A DNA stretch of 64,000 nucleotides from Pelagomonas calceolata (lineage: Eukaryota; Sar; Pelagophyceae; Pelagomonadales; Pelagomonadaceae). The stretch is taken from the NCBI GenBank assembly GCA_918797485.1, contig CAKKNE010000002.1:4802501-4866500 (forward strand), written 5' to 3'. Under the pieces are notes generated by a model, which worked only from the letters and a program-made list of their open reading frames with translations, ran no database searches and was not told the DNA's origin. Of the stretch, positions 29,317 to 38,342 are shown piece by piece. Each line of letters opens with the position of its first letter. Within the stretch, counting starts at the first letter, position 1. Made by a program: the position numbers and the translations under genes.

Positions 29317-31614
29317 ATGGGCCTGGGACCGCGCGGCGACGGCCGTGCGGGGCGGCGCCGCGCTGGACCGATGATGACAGCCATGCTTTTTGGCTCCCTC
29401 ATCTTAGGCGCCTGGCGGCGCGGGCCGCCGAGCGCGTCGGCGGGACCCCCGAGGGCTCTGAGGGGCGACGTGTGTGGTGACGCTAGGGCTCGCGCCGCAG
29501 ACGCGGTCTCGGACGTCTGCCGCACAGGTTCGCAAAGCCGCTGGGCCTCGTCTCTGCCACTCGGCCTGCGTCCGTCGACGCGCCGCGGCCACTGCGTCAT
29601 GTCTACCATGAAGCCGCGGAACATGAAACCGGGAGAACTGGAAGGGGCGGGCGAGTACGGCGACAAGATCCTCAAGACCGACTTCGCGAACCTGCCGGGC
29701 AAGGACCAGATGAAGTGCTTCGACGAGGCCTTGCGACGAGCGGTGCAGAAGAAGATGAAGTGGCCCCACCCGCCGTCAGGGGAAGTGCTCTTCGCCGCGG
29801 TCCGGAAGCACCGCGAGCGAGCCAACGCGCCCGCGGCGAAGCCGAAGGGCCGCCGCGCGCCGGGCCCGCCGATCCCGTCGCAGCCGCCGCGCAAGCGGCG
29901 CTCGAAGCCGCCGCCGGCCAAGCCCGCGGCGCTCGCGCAGCAGAACCTGAACACGAGCGAGTCGGCCATCGTGGCCGTGGCGCCCCAGACGCCGCTGGTC
30001 GACGCGGCCAACTACGCCTTACGGGCGCTTGCTGGCGAATCAGAGGACGTCGCAAATGCATCGCAGATTGTTGAGGTGAAGAAGGACGGCGGTGAGTGGA
30101 AGAAATTCACGTCGAAGTCAAAAGCGGTGCAGAAGATCCGCGGCCTCACGACCTACGTGTTAGATGACCTCCTCGAGGGCAAAGCCTCAGACATGTTTGA
30201 GGCGCGCCGCCTCGTCTCCAACAAGCGGCCGATCAGCAAACTGCAGGCGTTCACGTGGGCTGCCGACGCGCTCGGCCTGCGGCACGACATTAGTAAGGCC
30301 ACGGCCCTCGGCGACCTCGACGCGTGCGTGCTCGAGCTCGTCGATCACGTTGTGTTGCCAGACTCCGTCAAAGTGCGGCCGCCGTCCTGGGAGGCTTTGC
30401 TGAAGTACGTCAAGTCGTTATCCTCACGCGATCAGCGCGTGCTCGTCGAGAAGACGCGCCGCGCCGAGAACGAGCGCGTCCTGAAGTTGCGTGAGGCTGG
30501 TTGCGACCTTGGACGCGAGGCTCAACGCGAGTTGCGCCGGGAGGAGGCCGAGGAGGGCCGGCTCCGGGACGTCGAGGCCTTGCGTGACCTGCTGCTTCTG
30601 GGCTACAACCTGCTAGACGACAAGACGACTCAGAGGGCCTTCGAGGGCGAAGTCAAAGTGTCCTACTTGCCATCGCATGTTGTAGATGATCGCCGGCCCG
30701 TGTACGTCAAGTACAAGGGCGATCATAGGGTCGAGCTCAAGGCGGGGCCGTGGCCCGACCGCTACGCGTGGGGCGACGGCGTCCTGGAGCTTGGGTCGGC
30801 GGGCGGGGCTGATAATCCGTACGGTCCGCGCGAGACGCTGGTCGCGACGATCAGCCGCCAGGCACCTGGGGACTTTGCCTGGTTCGATTGCGACGGCGCG
30901 TGCGGCGACCGGCGCTTGCTGCACCGCGGCCAGCGCGGCCGCGTCGCGGTTACCTTGACGCCGCGCCAGCCGGCCGGCGCCTACGTCCGCCAGCGCCCCT
31001 TCTCCTCGCTCGAGCAGATGCAGAAGCTGGGCTTCCGGCTGGTCGAGGAGGAGGCGGCGACGACTGCCAGCGGCGAGACGATCGAGGGCTTTGGGAGGTG
31101 CAGCTTCACGTTCCACGTCGACGAGGACGGTCCCGACCAGATGCCGGCGCTGCGAGAGGAGTTCCTGCGCTTCCGCGGGGACCTGCTCGGCGTCACGCTC
31201 AAGGACAAGCGCCTCGCGGAGGGCGTATACGCGTCGACCCGGCGCACCCAGAACGGCGCCACCGACGCGCCCCAGGTCGTGTCCTTCATGTTCTCCGTCC
31301 CGTGCCGCGCGACCGGCGCGACGCCGCGGACCGAGCGCGCCCTCCAGCACCTCAAGGACCAGGGCTACCCGCTCATGGCCACGCTCGACCACCGGTGCAT
31401 CCTCAACTCCGTCGCCTTCGAGTTCCTCGCCTACCGGGACCCGTCGGTCGGCGGCAAGTGGCACGTCGACCGGGCCAAGGACCTCCTCCTCTCGGCGCTC
31501 CAGATGAAGTCCGTCACGATGAAGGAGGACGCCAACCTCAAGCGCTCCAAACAACACTTCACGCGGGAGGATGTGGCTCAGATGGAGGAGTGCAGCGACG
31601 ACTCGGTGATCTAG
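29317..31614 (+). CDS. Hypothetical protein
   Basis: The ATG at 29317 gives 765 residues; a later ATG at 29599 (M-S-T-M-K-P-R-N-M) would give 671 and is the likelier start, because the first 94 residues look like leader sequence. A Lys/Pro-rich linker at about 180-220 separates an N-terminal segment (G-D-K-I-L-K-T-D-F-A-N-L-P-G-K-D) from a helical region (about 250-420) and a C-terminal, beta-rich region (about 430-740) with W-F-D-C-D-G-A-C-G-D. I recognise no family. The basic linker suggests a nuclear protein. It lies between the two paralogues of a duplicated gene on the opposite strand. Confidence 0.65.
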   Translation: MGLGPRGDGRAGRRRAGPMMTAMLFGSLILGAWRRGPPSASAGPPRALRGDVCGDARARAADAVSDVCRTGSQSRWASSLPLGLRPSTRRGHCVMSTMKPRNMKPGELEGAGEYGDKILKTDFANLPGKDQMKCFDEALRRAVQKKMKWPHPPSGEVLFAAVRKHRERANAPAAKPKGRRAPGPPIPSQPPRKRRSKPPPAKPAALAQQNLNTSESAIVAVAPQTPLVDAANYALRALAGESEDVANASQIVEVKKDGGEWKKFTSKSKAVQKIRGLTTYVLDDLLEGKASDMFEARRLVSNKRPISKLQAFTWAADALGLRHDISKATALGDLDACVLELVDHVVLPDSVKVRPPSWEALLKYVKSLSSRDQRVLVEKTRRAENERVLKLREAGCDLGREAQRELRREEAEEGRLRDVEALRDLLLLGYNLLDDKTTQRAFEGEVKVSYLPSHVVDDRRPVYVKYKGDHRVELKAGPWPDRYAWGDGVLELGSAGGADNPYGPRETLVATISRQAPGDFAWFDCDGACGDRRLLHRGQRGRVAVTLTPRQPAGAYVRQRPFSSLEQMQKLGFRLVEEEAATTASGETIEGFGRCSFTFHVDEDGPDQMPALREEFLRFRGDLLGVTLKDKRLAEGVYASTRRTQNGATDAPQVVSFMFSVPCRATGATPRTERALQHLKDQGYPLMATLDHRCILNSVAFEFLAYRDPSVGGKWHVDRAKDLLLSALQMKSVTMKEDANLKRSKQHFTREDVAQMEECSDDSVI

Positions 31615-31744
31615 ATCCGGGCGTGTGCTGTGATCCTGTCCCCGCCCCTCGCCCCCTTGACTAACTAAGACTGGTCTACTCGCAACTACATGGCCCACGT
31701 CATCCGCGCCACAAGTCGATCTCGCAGATCGGACCCCTTAGTCA

Positions 31745-34700
31745 CTAAGGACCTCGAGTCGCCGATTTTGGCCGGAGCTTGGTGGCCGATTTCGGCCGGC
31801 TAGTAGTACGGGAGCGGCGCTTCTTCCTCAATCGCGATTGCATGGGCGACTTGGGCTCTTCGCGCGCCTTCGCCCCGACTTCGAGTCCGTGATCGTCTGC
31901 AACGACGCGCAGGAACGCCTCGAGGTGCACGTCCTCGCCGCGCGCCCCCTCGAGCATAAGGTGCAGTTTGGCCTCTTGCGCGTCTTCCAATTCATAATCG
32001 CCGAGCACGTCCGCGTCGGCGGACACGAGGCTCCCGAACCAGCAGCAAACAGCCTGGGCGCCCCGTGCCCGGTCCGCCCGCGCACCGTGATCAGTTCCCG
32101 TGCGCTTCGTGAACCACGAGCTTCTAAGGACCGCTGACTGGACGGCAAGGGCAGCAGAAAGTTCCTTCTGCCGCGTCACGCGCTCGTCGTGCGTATCCCG
32201 CGCGATCGCGTCTGCAACGACGGAGAACTCGTCGAACAGGTCGTCGACGCCGTCCGTCGAGCAGTGGGCCGCCGCGAGCAGTTCCCGGAAGGCCTCCAAA
32301 TCGACGGCGCCGTGAGTCGCCGCCGCGTCGCGCTGCGCGAAGATCGCGGCCCACCTCTTCCGGCTCTCGGCGCGCCGCCTCCTTCTTATCACCTTCCGGC
32401 GCCAGTGCGTCTGCAGTAAACAGGCCGCGTCCCGCCGCGCCCGGGCCTCGCCCGCGAGGGCGCGGTCGCGCCGGCCCCACGCCACGCACGCGAGGAGCGC
32501 CGCGTCGCAGTCGGCCCTGGCGGGGTCCGCGTCACCTGCGTGGAAATCAAACTTCACGGCACTCCCTTCATTGAATCTGTTTGATGGCGTGACCTGACTC
32601 CCACGCCGCGCGCGACTGGCCGGGTCGCCGCCCCGCTCGACGGTCCCGAGCGCCTCCAGCGCCGCGACGGCCTGAGTTAGTAGGTCCGCGTCCAGATGCG
32701 TGAGGATCGCGTCCCTCGCCGCGTCGATCAGCAGCGGCAGGTCGAAGCGATTGCGCCCGAGCAGCGCCTTGCGCAGCTCGGCCGGCGCCTGGCGCGCCGC
32801 GTCGGTACCGCTCGACTGCGCGTGCACGAGACCGACGTACCGCCTCACGACTAAATTCAAACACTTCAAATCTGCTGCCTCGAGCGCCTCGGGGTCTCGC
32901 TCCGGAGCATGACTTCGACCGTCGCCCGGCGTCAACCCCAGCAGCACCGCGAACATCTCAAGCCGCGCGTGCCGCGACCGCGCGGTCGCGTCGCGGCACG
33001 TCGCGACGACCGCGCGCAGCTTCTTCACGGCTAGGTTCCGCATGCCGAAGCGCCGCACGCAGGCCGTCATCGCGAGCGTGCGGAAGGGCTTGGCTGCGGC
33101 CGCCGCCGCGACGAGCGACGCGACAAGCGCGTCGCCGCGCGCGCGCGCCTCGTGGACCGCCGCGGTCACCTGTGTGGAAATCAAAATTTCACGGCGCCTT
33201 CGTCGCGTCGACCTCCACGCCGTCGATGCGACGCCTGCTCGATGGCGGAGCACCCGACGCACTGGTTGATTTCCACACAGGCGGTCACGTCCGCTCTTAA
33301 TGCTTCTTCAAGTAATGCGGGGATGAGCTGCAGGGCCTGCTGGATGGGCATACCTCGCACTGCGTGTTTCCCGTGCCCGCGTCCGTGGTGGTGCGCTAGG
33401 CCGAGCTCGTGGTGCTCGCGCGCCCGCCGCGCGCGCGCCTGCTTGTGGAGCCTCCTTCTCCTCTTCTCGTGCGCGTCGAGCGAATGTCGTTTCCTGTGTG
33501 GAAATCAAAATTTTACGGCGCGTTCGTGCTGAATCGCCGCGTCGTCCTCCACGCCATCGACGCGACGCCTGCTCGATGGCGTGGCGATGCCGGTTCCTCG
33601 CCGCTCGACCGAGCCAGGACAGCCGCGTCATCGCCGAGAAATGACTTAGTGAAGAATTGTCGGGTGCACCCGACACACTGGTTGATTTCCACACAGGTCG
33701 TTTCCGGCGCCTCTGTCCGAACCCGTCCTCGTCGTCCTCCTCCTCTGAGTCGTCTCCTCCTCGCAAGAGCGTCTGCGTCTCCTTGTCCGCAACGTCGGGA
33801 ACCATCCTCAGCAACCACTGCGCGTCCGTTTCTCCATGTAGAGGCGCCGCAAGCGCGACCCTCCGCCGCCATTGCTCGTCCGACTCGCCCTCGGCCGGCA
33901 GCCAGCAGACGTAGCCGCCTTTGCGGAGACGCTCCTGGTACTGGTCATCAGTCTCGTCGTCGAGCCGCGGCGGCGGCGGGCCCCAGCCCCGGACGATGTC
34001 GACCACGTCGTCCGGCGACGCCACTGCTACTACCTCGCCGTCTCCGTCGAACTGCGACGCTAGCGTGTCCAGGAACCCCCCTTCCTCTTGCTTGGGCGAC
34101 GGCAATTCCTCGATCTTCTCGCTCACGATGTCCCCGAACGACACGTTAAAGTCCTCCTCGACCATCTCGGCCTGTGAGGAAATCAAGTTCAAGCGCCCTT
34201 CAATATGGGGTCTCTCGTGGTCTGCGCGAGATGCTGCTCGCTCTACGCGGTCGAGTGTATCCCTCGGAGGTCGTGTCCGAGTTTGGGCCGAAACCAGGGC
34301 CGCGGTGCCGAGATAGCGAGACGCGAATAATTGATAACCTGACTCACTGGTTGATTTCCACACAGATCTCAGCCATCGCCGCGTCCGTCGCGACCGCGTC
34401 GACGCCCGTCTCATACCCCAAGGTGAAGTTCTCCTTCCCCGTGCGCATCGGTTCCTGTTCCACCGTCGCCCAGGCGAGCTCGACCCTATCTTGTCCAACA
34501 GCACCCTGCAGCGCGTCCTTCAACACCGCGGCGCAGGCCTGGCGTCTTCTGGCATTCTTGATGGCTACCAGTAGCCAGGCTCTCATGTAAAGCTTGAGGC
34601 GGAGCCTTCTCACAACTTTCGCGTGGCGCACGTGCAACCGCCACGCCCTCAACGCCCGGTTCTTCGCCACCTGATCATATTTCCGTCGCCACCGCTCGAC

Positions 34701-35336
34701 GACCTCCCTATTTCGGGACGCCGTCGCCTTGCACGCGACTAATCGCGCTTTGAGTTGAGAAGCCACATCGAACCAAGGCGTCGCTCGCCCCAGCGTCGCC
34801 CGCGTGACGCCTCTGCTTAATTCCGGGGCAATTATGTGATCATAATCGGCAAAGACGCATCGTAGCTGCGTCTCCGTGAGCAACCTCGTGAAATTCCCGA
34901 AGCGTCGGTACAGCGTCGTGAGCTTCAGCAATAAATCTCCCGAGACGGCCGCCATGACGGCGTGCGGCTTGGCGTCGCCGTCCAACATGAGGGCCTCGCG
35001 TAACCGTAACTCGCCGTAGATCGCCAGGGACCGCGCGCCGCCCGACTCGTTATGTAAGGACGTGTGCCACGACTTGAGCTCCGCGTGGCTCAGCGTCGAA
35101 TCGGGGACATAGAACGGCGCCGTCTCGAAGGTGATGTGCGACATGTCGTCGTCCATCGATTCGAGCGACGGCGTGCGGCCTCGATGTAGCGCGTGCTCGG
35201 GCGACGTCATGCCGTGATGCGCGGTCGTACCGTAGGCTTCCAGGGATTTCAGTGATGGCGGGCCGCGCCGCCGTCGATACTTCTTCCGCTGTCCGGGGCT
35301 CGCGGGACTCGTGACGGAGAAGTTGTCCGTGAACAT
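31745..35336 (-). CDS. Unknown IQ/helical protein interrupted by introners
   Basis: Spliced model (minus strand): exon 1 35336-34374, exon 2 34171-33705, exon 3 33493-33289, exon 4 33169-31745, giving about 1,019 residues. Phases agree at every junction (963, 467+205 and 1,425 nt), and the paralogue at 27-28 kb reads straight across the second and third junctions. The protein has a Ser/Arg-rich N-terminus, helices with an R-A-L-R-A-W-R-L-H-V pattern near residues 240-270, an acidic/Arg-rich centre, a helical block shared with the paralogue, and a C-terminal region with an IQ-like H-W-R-R-K-V-I-R-R-R-R and a degenerate EF-hand-like segment. A calmodulin or cytoskeletal link is conceivable. An 81-bp in-frame stretch at 32536-32616 may be a fourth, decayed intron. 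Confidence 0.75.
32536..32616 (-). mobile_element. Decayed introner, in frame (possible 81-bp intron)
   Basis: The 3' end on the coding strand (TTTGATTTCCACGCAG) matches the introner end with one change. The 5' end GCGTGGGAGTCAGG matches the other inverted repeat at about 10 of 14 positions. Flanks GTCGCGCG and GTGACGCG look like an eroded 8-bp duplication. The 81-bp length keeps the frame open, so it may be spliced or translated. Confidence 0.55.
33170..33280 (-). mobile_element. Introner 1 (111 bp, internally deleted)
   Basis: Ends CTGTGTGGAAATCAA and TTGATTTCCACACAG are inverted repeats. The plus-strand flanks GCGGTCAC (33162-33169 and 33281-33288) are a perfect 8-bp duplication. On the coding strand the intron is 33288-33170, GTGACC...CACACAG. 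Removing it restores the A-D-V-T-A-A-V sequence seen in the paralogue. Inside, it is a shortened version of introners 2 and 4. Confidence 0.92.
33494..33696 (-). mobile_element. Introner 2 (203 bp) with GA donor
   Basis: Full inverted-repeat ends with perfect flanks GTCGTTTC (33486-33493 and 33697-33704). On the coding strand the target is GAAACGAC, so exact removal (33704-33494) implies a GA...AG intron. The interior has a perfect hairpin with 12-bp arms CCACGCCATCGA/TCGATGGCGTGG (33549-33560 and 33573-33584). About 9 differences in 203 bp separate it from introner 4. Confidence 0.9.
34172..34365 (-). mobile_element. Introner 3 (194 bp) with GC donor
   Basis: Ends CTGTGAGGAAATCAAG and TTGATTTCCACACAG, with flanks ATCTCGGC and ATCTCAGC (7 of 8). 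The coding-strand intron 34373-34172 starts GCTGAG and ends CACAG, a GC-AG intron joining A-A-M to A-E-M in phase 0. The interior is unrelated to introners 1, 2 and 4 except near the ends, so it is a second subfamily. Confidence 0.88.
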
Positions 35337-35907
35337 GGTGGCCTGCCTGGTCTGCGGCTCTGACGGTCTGCTGGTCCTGCTTGTCTGCTGGTACTACAGC
35401 TGTGCTCGTGGCTCGTGTGGCTCCTTGGGCCTTGTGCCCTGGCTTCTGCGATCGCGTGCGTGCGTCGAGCAGTCCCTGGGCTCGTCTCAAGGACTTTTTG
35501 TGCTCGCTCCCGTTGATGGGGCAGCCTTTCAGGCCATCAAATGGCAATCAGCGCCTGCTCTCCGGCCTGCTCTGCCGGCAGGGATGTTTTCAAGTCGCAC
35601 CACTGTCGTAGGGCGGGAGAAGGATCAAATGACGCGTGCGACTGTTGCGTCAGGCTTCACGAAAACCCGTTCTGTCAGCGTGATCCGCGGCAAGAGCAAG
35701 CAGTTTAAGGCACCAGTAGGCCCGCAGACGGTGCGAGGAGGTGAATTCGATCACACACCGCTGCAGCGAACGCGCATCGACGCAATTTCAATCAGTGCTT
35801 GCCGCTACGGCCAGTTTGCATCGGAGAGCATCTGTGGCAGCAAGGCAGATCGGCGTGCGATATCGACGCCGTGGACGCGTTGACGTCGCATTGATCACTG
35901 CGGCAGC
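35337..35907. promoter_or_regulatory. Divergent intergenic region
   Basis: This 571-bp spacer lies between the ATGs of the introner-rich gene and the quinone oxidoreductase gene. No CTAG palindrome and no coding signal were found. Confidence 0.45.
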
Positions 35908-37187
35908 ATGTTGGCAATGCGTATCGCGTCGCGAGTTGCGAGGACCGCCATACGCGCGCGGACGCCGCCGGCGCTGCGCAGCCGCACCATCACAACTACC
36001 GCAGCGGTCTGCACCGAGCTCGGCGCGCCGCTCACGGTCCGCGACGACTGGACCCTCGCGGCGCCGGGCCCGGGCGAGGTGCTCGTGGAGACGCGGGCGG
36101 CGGGCCTGAATTTTGCGGAAGTGCTCCAGACGAAGGGCCTGTACCAGGAACGCCTGGAGCCGCCCTTTGTGCCGGGAAACGAGTGCAGCGGTACTGTCGA
36201 GGCGGTGGGTGCCGGCGTCGCCCACGTCAAGGCGGGCGACGCGGTCATAGCGTTACCGCGCGGCGGCGCCTGGGCGCGCCACTGTGTTGTTAGTGGCGCT
36301 GCCGTCGCGCCACTGCCGAAGCCCCCATCGAGCGACGCCGAGTGGCGGCAAGCCGCTTCATTGGCAGTCGCCTACGGCACGGCGGACATGGCGTTACGAC
36401 GACGGGCGCGTATGAGCGAAGGCGAGACCGTATTGATAACGGCGGCGGCGGGCGGCGTGGGACTAGCTGCGGTGGAACTCGCGGCGCAGGCGGGCTGCAA
36501 CGTCATCGCGGCGACGGGCTCGCCCGAAAAGGCGGAAATTGCGCTGGCCGCGGGCGCGGCCGCGGCGGTGTCCTACGGCGACGACCCGCGCGCCTTCCGC
36601 GAGCACGTCAAGGAGCTGGCGCCGGGCGGCGTCGACGTCGCCGTGGATATGGTTTGGCTGCGGTGCGGAATATGACAGTCGCGTAGTGGAGTGATCTCAT
36701 TGATCCCTACACAGGTGGGCGGGCCGCATCTGGAAGCGATCGTCCGGTCGATGGCCTTCGACGGGCGATGCGTGGTCGTGGGCTGTGTAGAAATCAAGCA
36801 GTGAGTTAGGTAATGGAGACCTTCGTGACCTCCACGCCATCTAGAAGACGTAGTTACGGGGACAATATCGCGTCGATGGCGTGAGACGCCCGAAATTTGA
36901 TTTCCACACAGGTCGTGGGCTTCGCGTCGGGGGACATCCCGAAGGTCCCGGCAAATTTGTTGCTCGTGAAGAATTGTTCGCTGGTGGGTTTGTACTGGGG
37001 CGCGCACGCCAAGGCCCGGCCGGACGCGTTCCGCGAGTCGCTCGGGCGCGTTTCGAAGATGTGGGCCGACGGACTTATAAATCCTCGAGTCGGCCTCGCG
37101 CTGCCGCTGCGCGAGGCCAACGCCGCCGTCGCAGCTCTAGCGGGCCGCAAGTCGACGGGAAAAGTCGTACTCACAATGGACGATTAA
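35908..37187 (+). CDS. NADPH:quinone oxidoreductase-like (zeta-crystallin/MDR) protein
   Basis: Three exons: 35908-36651, 36715-36774, 36912-37187, total 359 residues with consistent phase 0 at both junctions. Residues 1-30 are a basic organelle presequence. The MDR fold follows: a GroES-like N-terminal domain (G-P-G-E-V-L-V, then N-F-A-E-V-L-Q and P-F-V-P-G-N-E-C-S-G) and a Rossmann domain with A-A-A-G-G-V-G-L-A-A-V-E-L (about 175-187). The exon 2-3 junction restores G-R-C-V-V-V-G-F-A-S-G, typical of the family. No zinc-ligand Cys cluster is present, as expected for quinone reductases. Its stop TAA overlaps that of the converging methyltransferase gene. Confidence 0.92.
36652..36714 (+). mobile_element. 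Probable decayed introner (63-bp intron)
   Basis: A GT...AG intron whose 3' end TTGATCCCTACACAG differs at two positions from the introner end and whose 5' region GGTGCGGAATATGA loosely matches the other inverted repeat. The target duplication is no longer visible. Splicing joins V-D-M to V-G-G, as in quinone oxidoreductases. Confidence 0.65.
36783..36911 (+). mobile_element. Introner 5 (129 bp)
   Basis: Ends CTGTGTAGAAATCAAG and TTGATTTCCACACAG, with perfect 8-bp flanks GTCGTGGG (36775-36782 and 36912-36919). The intron 36775-36911 is GT-AG. The interior keeps the CCACGCCATC...CGTCGATGGCGTG hairpin but is otherwise shortened. Confidence 0.93.
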
Positions 37188-37837
37188 GTAGTATACCCTG
37201 ACAGGTCCCCCCGCTCCAAAAACGGCACCACCCGCTCATCCGCCACGCCCCCGAACCCCCGGCAGACCACGAACGCCTCGCCCGACCGGTCCCTGGATGA
37301 GGGTGGCTTCGCGACGGCCACGTCACTAAATCGGCACCGCAGCCGATCCACCAGCAAATCGCACTCGCTCCGGAAGATCTTGGCGACGAAGCACCCGCCC
37401 TCCCTCAAGTTGGTATCACAAACGCGCGAAGCAGCATACAGCAGAGCATCATGCGCGTGCTCGTCGACGTCGTGTAAACCAGAGACCTCGGGCGCGCCGT
37501 CGCAGATGATCACGTCGGCCTTTCCAGCACACGCTTGATTTATGCTAGAGAGCGTCTCGGGTGACGTGATGTCGCCCTGGAGGACAGTGACTCCATCAAG
37601 GGGCTGCATGGCCTGCACGTCGACGGCCACGACCTTGCACGCGGCGCCGCATCGTTGTCTCAGCACCTGGCACCAGCTGCCCGGCGCCGCGCAGAGGTCC
37701 ACGACGGACTTCGCGCCTCTCAATAAACCGTAGGCGTCGTCAATGTCCATGAGCTTAAAGGCACTTCGGGCGCGGTAGCCCTCATCCTTGGCTCTCCGGT
37801 AGGTCGTGCAGGCCCCTCTCGCTGGTTTTTGGGGCAT
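37184..37837 (-). CDS. FtsJ/TRM7-type 2'-O-ribose RNA methyltransferase
   Basis: The ATG at 37837 gives 217 residues, the size of the bare catalytic domain. It opens with the TRM7-like T-Y-R-R-A-K-D-E-G-Y-R-A-R-S-A-F-K-L. SAM-binding motif D-L-C-A-A-P-G-S-W is at 47-55, and the catalytic K-D-K-E tetrad is complete: K28, D113 (I-C-D-G-A-P-E), K153 (A-K-I-F-R) and E187. The TRM7 opening favours tRNA anticodon-loop 2'-O-methylation (positions 32/34); a mitochondrial or plastid rRNA methylase (RlmE type) is the alternative. The stop overlaps the oxidoreductase stop within TTAA at 37184-37187. Confidence 0.9.
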   Translation of the reverse strand: MPQKPARGACTTYRRAKDEGYRARSAFKLMDIDDAYGLLRGAKSVVDLCAAPGSWCQVLRQRCGAACKVVAVDVQAMQPLDGVTVLQGDITSPETLSSINQACAGKADVIICDGAPEVSGLHDVDEHAHDALLYAASRVCDTNLREGGCFVAKIFRSECDLLVDRLRCRFSDVAVAKPPSSRDRSGEAFVVCRGFGGVADERVVPFLERGDLSGYTT

Positions 37838-38342
37838 GGCTGAGGCCTTCTTTTCGGTGTAGTGCTGCAAATATGCTGTGCCGTGGACCGTACGCCCAGT
37901 GGCGTAAAGCTAAGCTGCAGCACTTTAGCAGAAAACGTGCTTGGCGCGGCAGCGCTGCAAATTGCAGCCTGAGCGTGGACGGTAGGTGCCGTTGAGCTGC
38001 TTGGAGCCCCGTACGCGCTTGCAGTCGATCTACGCAGCTCACGGAGCTAGCGTCGCGTGAGACACTAGCAGCTTGGTGCTGCTGCCTGGCAGCACGCGCT
38101 CGCGTACGTATCACGCCGTGGCGGCAGCTCAGGCTTTTATTGGCAAAAGCACAGTGATTGCGAGCTGTCTAGCGCACGCCATCGCTGCGGCACAGACTAC
38201 AAGCTCGCAATTTTGCTCGGAGAGCAGCTGCATCTCGGAGAGCACTGGACAGGACAGGTTCAGCGATTCGGCATTAGCCACACTGATAGCGTCACGCACT
38301 GCTTTGCTACCTCAGTGCCATTTGCACGGCGTAAAAGAGACA
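37838..38342. promoter_or_regulatory. Divergent promoter region of methyltransferase and transporter genes
   Basis: A 505-bp spacer with a full CTAG palindrome at 38046-38070, 209 and 273 bp from the two ATGs. GCTGCAAAT/ATTTGCAGC-like words (37863 and 37955-37975) also recur. Confidence 0.55.
38046..38070 (+). promoter_or_regulatory. CTAG palindrome motif, copy b
   Basis: GCTAGCGTCGC then GTGAGACACTAGCA; it has the same outer arms and core as the copies at 15999, 43489 and 44509. Confidence 0.65.

Noticed and set aside
33170-34365. LTR or retroelement origin for the repeated elements
   Set aside because: The ends are short inverted repeats with 8-bp duplications and no poly-A or direct terminal repeats, so a non-autonomous DNA transposon fits.
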